Shown: positions 63,031-64,000 of the stretch, in pieces
Numbering within the stretch: the first letter of the stretch is position 1
Layout of the letters: every line of letters starts with the position of its first letter
Assembly (NCBI RefSeq): GCF_009828025.1
Contig: NZ_WTYA01000011.1
Coordinates: forward strand, 1 to 64,000
Source of the DNA: Qipengyuania algicida
GTDB taxonomy: Bacteria; Pseudomonadota; Alphaproteobacteria; Sphingomonadales; Sphingomonadaceae
DNA length: 64,000 nucleotides
Reading direction: 5' to 3'
Translations under genes and position numbers: made by a program
The notes under the pieces: model-generated
Told to the model about the DNA's origin: nothing
Database searches by the model: none
The model's input: the letters and a program-made list of their open reading frames with translations, nothing else

Positions 63031-63972
63031 TCAGCCTGCTGCAGGGTCAGGCGCCCCGCCGCCCACCGGGCGAAGATAGATGCGGTCGATGGTCGGGAAG
63101 GTGGCTCGCAGCCGGGTTTCGAGCGAGCCGATCAACCGTTCCATCTCAACGACCCGCAAGTTGTTGGCGTAATTGACATCGACGATCACCACCACGTGCC
63201 GCGGGGCGAGATGGATTGTCATCACATCTTCTACCGCAACCACACCCTGAGCGGTTATGACCTCACTGCGAATAGCTTTGACCACTTTGGGATCCGCGCT
63301 CTCGCCGATCAGCAGACCCTTCGCTTCGCGCAGCAGCGTGATCGCTACGAAAGCGAGTAGGGCGGCAATGCCAAGCGAGGCGATGCCGTCCCAGACCGCA
63401 TTGCCTGTCGCCAATTCCAGGCCAATACCGAGCGCGGCCACCAGCACGCCCGATACCGCCGCCGAATCTTCCAGCAGAACGACCAGTGTGGTGGTGTCCT
63501 TAGTATCCCGGATGCCTTGCCAGAAACTGTCGCCCGCGTTGCGCTGTGCGTTGAACGAGCGATAGGCGGCGCGCAGAGACCAGCCTTCCAGAGCAAAAGC
63601 GACAGCGAGCACTCCGAAGGCGATAATCGGCTGGCGCGTCGGTTCGGGGTGATTGATGTGGACCACGCCCTCGTAGGCGGAAAAGCCTGCCCCGAGGCCG
63701 AATATCAGCATGGCGACGACGACCGACCAGAAATAGAGCTCGCGCTGGTACCCCATCGGGTGCAGCGCGTCGGGTGGCTTCGCGGCGCGCTTCTCGCCGT
63801 ACCAGAGCAGCAGCTGGTTGCAGCTGTCGATGAGCGAATGGACGCCCTCGGTCAGCATCGCCGAGCTGCCGGTCATGGCAGCGGCGATCAGCTTGGCCGC
63901 GGCGATGCCGAGATTGGCAATCAGCGCACGCAGGATCACCCCTGTGCTTTCAGGCTTTGCGGTGTCGCTCAA
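63031..63972 (-). CDS. Cation diffusion facilitator transporter
   Basis: This 313-residue CDF protein has six membrane helices and a C-terminal cytoplasmic domain. Helix 2 has MLTEGVHSLIDSCNQLLLWY with the metal-coordinating positions, and GYQRELYFWSVVVAMLIFGL follows. The C-terminal metal-sensing fold has VVIVDVNYANN. It exports divalent metals such as zinc. The start is TTG 63972, overlapping the upstream gene's stop (TTGA). No other usable start gives the full first helix. Confidence 0.88.
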   Translation of the reverse strand: MSDTAKPESTGVILRALIANLGIAAAKLIAAAMTGSSAMLTEGVHSLIDSCNQLLLWYGEKRAAKPPDALHPMGYQRELYFWSVVVAMLIFGLGAGFSAYEGVVHINHPEPTRQPIIAFGVLAVAFALEGWSLRAAYRSFNAQRNAGDSFWQGIRDTKDTTTLVVLLEDSAAVSGVLVAALGIGLELATGNAVWDGIASLGIAALLAFVAITLLREAKGLLIGESADPKVVKAIRSEVITAQGVVAVEDVMTIHLAPRHVVVIVDVNYANNLRVVEMERLIGSLETRLRATFPTIDRIYLRPVGGGAPDPAAG

Positions 63973-64000
63973 TGGGTCCAGTCGAGTTTGAGTTGCTCGA
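63969..64000 (-). CDS. C-terminal end of an upstream gene (partial)
   Basis: The last nine codons of a minus-strand gene read EQLKLDWTH and end at TGA 63971-63969. The rest lies beyond the window. It overlaps the CDF start by three bases, so the two are in one operon. No family can be assigned from this fragment. Confidence 0.5.
   Translation of the reverse strand, partial: EQLKLDWTH

Overview
The window reads as chromosome of a high-GC alphaproteobacterium, most likely Sphingomonadales (Erythrobacteraceae-like). Pointers are the alphaproteobacterial type of SspB, the hisB-hisH-hisA-hisF-hisE cluster running into ybgC-tolQRAB-pal, a HWE-type sensor kinase, many small sphingomonad-like proteins and GGAAC-N16/17-CGTT (EcfG-type) promoters. 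The lineage is inferred from gene content only. No tRNA, rRNA, CRISPR array or complete insertion sequence was seen.

Layout. 1-7760 is the right end of a defence island. It holds the 3' end of a broken or interrupted hsdM, then hsdS, a FRG-domain gene, a DUF262/DUF1524 (GmrSD-like) nuclease gene and hsdR, tightly coupled and ending at a 12-bp tandem repeat that resembles integrase arm sites. 7884-14805 carries a TonB-dependent receptor, a secreted S10 peptidase, a HxlR regulator divergent from a pirin, an MFS transporter and an IF-1 gene with a TTG start. 14852-20058 holds small proteins, a HWE histidine kinase, a single-domain response regulator behind an EcfG-type promoter, an exported amidohydrolase, and a HTH/membrane-protein pair with an operator-like region. 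20103-22097 is a TPP riboswitch and thiC. 22121-25436 is a patchwork of small genes and two decayed genes, with a hibernation factor and a cold-shock protein.

25501-33402 is rich in envelope and stress genes: lipoproteins, glycine-zipper proteins, an S41 peptidase, PEBP, SWIB, DUF3008 and DUF2945 proteins, and dapD. Three of its transcription units have exact EcfG-type promoters. 33545-35956 encodes an exported subtilase with a probable barrel. 35960-45178 is a divergent catabolic cluster: SDR, GPH-type transporter, acyl-CoA dehydrogenase, zinc alcohol dehydrogenase and phosphotransferase on the minus strand, and two acyl-CoA dehydrogenases plus an SDR on the plus strand.

45197-49054 has DedA, an APC permease, guanylate kinase, a conserved hypothetical and SspB on the minus strand. 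49138-53073 is the his operon, with YciI, a small AT-rich membrane gene and a HIT gene built in. 53164-57550 is the Tol-Pal operon. 57684-64000 holds a J-domain protein, a double SpoIIAA-like protein, a CTG-started ATP-grasp gene, a PLP sulfur-amino-acid enzyme with a structured mRNA leader, a DASS transporter and a CDF transporter.

The items most worth following are the composite type I RM operon, the EcfG-type promoter set, the structured leader before the PLP enzyme, and the small membrane gene fused into the his operon.
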